A stretch of 64,000 nucleotides of DNA from Prunus persica (taxonomy: Eukaryota > Streptophyta > Magnoliopsida > Rosales > Rosaceae): the NCBI RefSeq assembly GCF_000346465.2, contig NC_034014.1:4203385-4267384 (forward strand), given 5' to 3'. The translations under genes were made by a program, and so were the position numbers. Of the stretch, positions 61,597-64,000 are shown in pieces. The notes below the pieces were generated by a model. The model had not been told where the DNA came from, did not search any database, and saw only the letters and a list, made by a program, of their open reading frames with translations. The first letter of the stretch is position 1; each line of letters begins with the position of its first letter.

Positions 61597-63990
61597 TGGC
61601 TGATGTACGGCTGTAATTGTGGGGGTAGCTGCCACCACACTACCCAATGTTGTCCCCCCCAAAAAAAAAAAGAAGAAAAAGAAATTTTTTTAAAGGGTTA
61701 TGAATGTGCAAGAGGGTAGGGAAGAAGTGGCATGTAATAGGAGGGGGTAATTTTTGTTGTGTAATTTATGAAGAAGGATGAGTATATTGACAACTTTTAG
61801 TGATGCACAATTTTTTTTTTTTTTCTTTTAGGTCATCAGTGATTCACGAATTAGGTAGAGATTCTTCGGCATGCCATTATTAGGGGAAGATGGCAGACTT
61901 AATGTCCTTGAGAACCGGTCAAATGATTGTCATTAGATTAGATGTTAATCCAAATAGAATTGCGTACGATTAATACACCAATTATAGCTTCGAGCAAAAA
62001 AAAAAAAAAAAAAGGTAAGAAGAAAATAAGGACTGATACACAACAAAATTACAAAGTAAACCCACGGGTACAATCCGGAGCAATAGCTGTGAGTGAGTAT
62101 GTTTAGTCTTGTCCAGGTGTAAAAGAGCGAGCACACTGCTTTGATCAACTGGCGTAATCTATTTTGGCCGCTTGAATGGAGCCGTTGGTTTTTGAGTTAA
62201 GCTAATATCGGAGTCTGCAAGCTATGCTGAAATAGAAAGGTGGAAATGGGACAGGCTAAGCCCTTCCAAAATCCTTTGTACAATTGAACATCACTTTCTC
62301 TCTGCCCTTTTGTGTTTGTCAGTTCCAACTAGATCAACGCACAGAAGTCGGCTATGATTTTGGTTCACACTTGACTTGGAAATCTGATATGTATTTTATT
62401 TTTATTATCAGAATATATTTTTAGTTTGAAAGGTCAAGTGCTTTTAAAGTATGGTTTTTGTGGAAGCCAACGTTACGGAGTAGTAAACCATATGAATTGA
62501 CAGGTTGATATAAGCATAGTTTGATACGTTAAGTTTCTTCTGCAGAAACATAAATTATATTATAAATTAAATATTAAAGCTGTCTCATATAACCATGAAG
62601 AACATCAAGAACAGAAGGCAGACATTTTAGAATGCCTAATCTTATTATCTACTACCCATGATTATTTGTAATGATTCACACTTTCCTGGGATCACAAAAA
62701 CAATTTGCATGTAGATATTGGAACATACTTTTGACTTTTTGTAAGCTCTTTTTTCCATATTCTAAGCATATCCTAAAGCTAATCATGCTTATGATGTGAA
62801 TGCATATATTTTATGACTAAAGTCATAAAGCCAGCCACGTATTCTAACGCATTAATATTGGAAAACTTTCTCCTATTTACTAACCCGTGTGAGTATTGAA
62901 ATTATTATGATTCTTAATATTTTATATATTTATTAAGCATATATGAAATCAAAAAGTAAGTAGATTTGATATTAAAATATGTAACTTAATATCTGTAAAA
63001 ATCAGAAATTAGATTGATTAGAGAAATAATTGATCCAATTATAATTCACTCTCTCTCATTTTCATTACTTTCCCTATGGTAGGTCCATAAAAATGCCATA
63101 CAGATCTTTCAGCTGATTACTCAAGTGAGATTCAATTTATTATTTTAGATATGTATTTTATAGCATGAGCTATACTCAGTATAATCGTGTGACATACGAG
63201 GAGAAAGATTATAAATCATAAATTTCCAAGTACTTAATTATGAAGTCCGTTCTAAATTAACAATCATCCTTTTATTTTTCTTGATCAATAAAAAAACTCT
63301 TACAATATTAATAAAAGAAATATTAATAGACTAGTCACAACTGAATGCGATTGGGTACATGTACAAGTCGATATTCACATACTGTATTCTCAAACGGCTG
63401 TCGAAGACTTGGAATATCCACCCATGCCGATTGCGTGACGACACGACGGAATCTGTCCTTAAGCGAAAGTTCAAATGTAATATTTTACATATTCTTGGCC
63501 ACATACAGGAGGCATACAGTATTATAGGGCCCACACAGAAGACTTTGCTGAGTCTGCGAGACACTATAATTGAATTTGAAGTCAAAGCAAACTGGCAATT
63601 GCTAGTTTTATTTTCTCTATTGGCCTCTGGACCATCACAAAGCATTCTGCTTTAGCTTTTTCTTGCCCCAGTAATAACAAAGTTTACATTTTTAATATCC
63701 ATCTGAAGCTGCAACTTCTGCCACTCTTGCGCCTCAGCCTGTGCATGCCTCTGGGCCTCTGGTATGAATTTGAATTTGAATTTGGGCAAAGAGTCTATCT
63801 AGTGTTTAAATTTCAATGCGCTCTCTCTCTCTCTCTCCTCTTGTGAAACAAATTTGATGATGCAGGTTTATAACTCGCTTTGTTTAATGCAGTTGCTGGG
63901 TTTCTAGCTGATTCGAGAGAGTCTATACTGTTTGATTGAATTTTGGGTATATCCCCAAAAAGGGCAAAGAGCACATACAGTCTGAAAGCC
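61597..63990. other. Intergenic region and 5' leader of right-edge gene
   Basis: No complete gene is seen. The left part is the USP promoter and leader, with A-runs at 61661-61671 and near 61996. At the right end, a CT run (63821-63838) and TTTGATGATGCAG, which resembles a 3' splice site near 63865, suggest the leader of the gene starting at 63991. Confidence 0.45.
63821..63838. repeat. (CT)n microsatellite
   Basis: Short CT run about 155 bp upstream of the right-edge start codon, probably in its leader or a leader intron. Confidence 0.85.
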
Positions 63991-64000
63991 ATGGCAGAAG
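63991..64000 (+). CDS. Possible start of a gene running off the window
   Basis: AAAGCCATGGCAGAAG is a near-ideal plant start context (A of GCC ATG GC at 63991). It follows a CT-rich leader with a possible intron. Only three codons are visible, so the product is unknown. Confidence 0.4.

Noticed and set aside
63331..63655. Overlapping open frames on both strands near the right edge
   Set aside because: They occupy the same DNA in opposite senses, have no recognisable domain and no promoter or splice context.
1..64000. CRISPR arrays, phage or bacterial defence systems
   Set aside because: The window is plainly plant nuclear DNA; the spaced repeats present are microsatellites, minisatellites or transposon parts.

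Overview
This window is nuclear DNA of a dicot plant. It has spliced genes with GT-AG introns and families such as chloroplast FtsH, DIVARICATA-type MYB and laccase, plus plant Ty1/copia, Ty3/gypsy, TRIM, SINE and PIF/Harbinger elements. The style suggests a Rosaceae tree (Prunus-like), but that is a guess. No bacterial operon, CRISPR array, rRNA gene or clear tRNA gene was seen. There is one assembly gap (49978-50125).

Gene-rich left part (1-23.5 kb). A 13-exon chloroplast FtsH protease gene (FTSH7/9 type, minus strand, 827 aa) faces away from a gene for a large membrane-anchored repeat protein (plus strand). About 1 kb of shared upstream DNA lies between them, with a G-box and a GA microsatellite. 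The repeat protein has one giant exon coding about 33 copies of a 21-residue unit. A one-base frame change near its end separates it from a still-spliceable last exon. Next come a 9-exon GH3 beta-glucosidase gene (plus, 612 aa) and a two-exon DIVARICATA-like MYB gene (minus, 307 aa).

Transposon-rich middle (24.9-53 kb). It contains: a complete-looking 4.1 kb PIF/Harbinger element with TAA target duplications, transposase and MYB/SANT-like partner genes in convergent orientation; a fold-back MITE; a decayed second Harbinger transposase; a region with seven copies of a 10-bp palindrome; two TRIM elements of one family in opposite orientations, each with a perfect 5-bp target duplication; and a gutted Ty3/gypsy element. 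The gypsy remnant carries two near-identical-LTR Ty1/copia insertions, one per strand, both with broken reading frames.

Right part (54.6-64 kb). A 6-exon laccase gene (minus, 558 aa) has all copper motifs, a predicted miR397 target site and an antisense SINE in intron 1. It is followed by a two-exon universal-stress-protein-like gene (minus) and, at the right edge, the likely first codons of another gene (plus). For the spliced genes, exon joins were chosen by eye from splice sites and frame, and the total coding lengths of FTSH, GH3, MYB, laccase, USP and the Harbinger partner gene are all multiples of three. The genes are unrelated in function, and no gene cluster or pathway is apparent.
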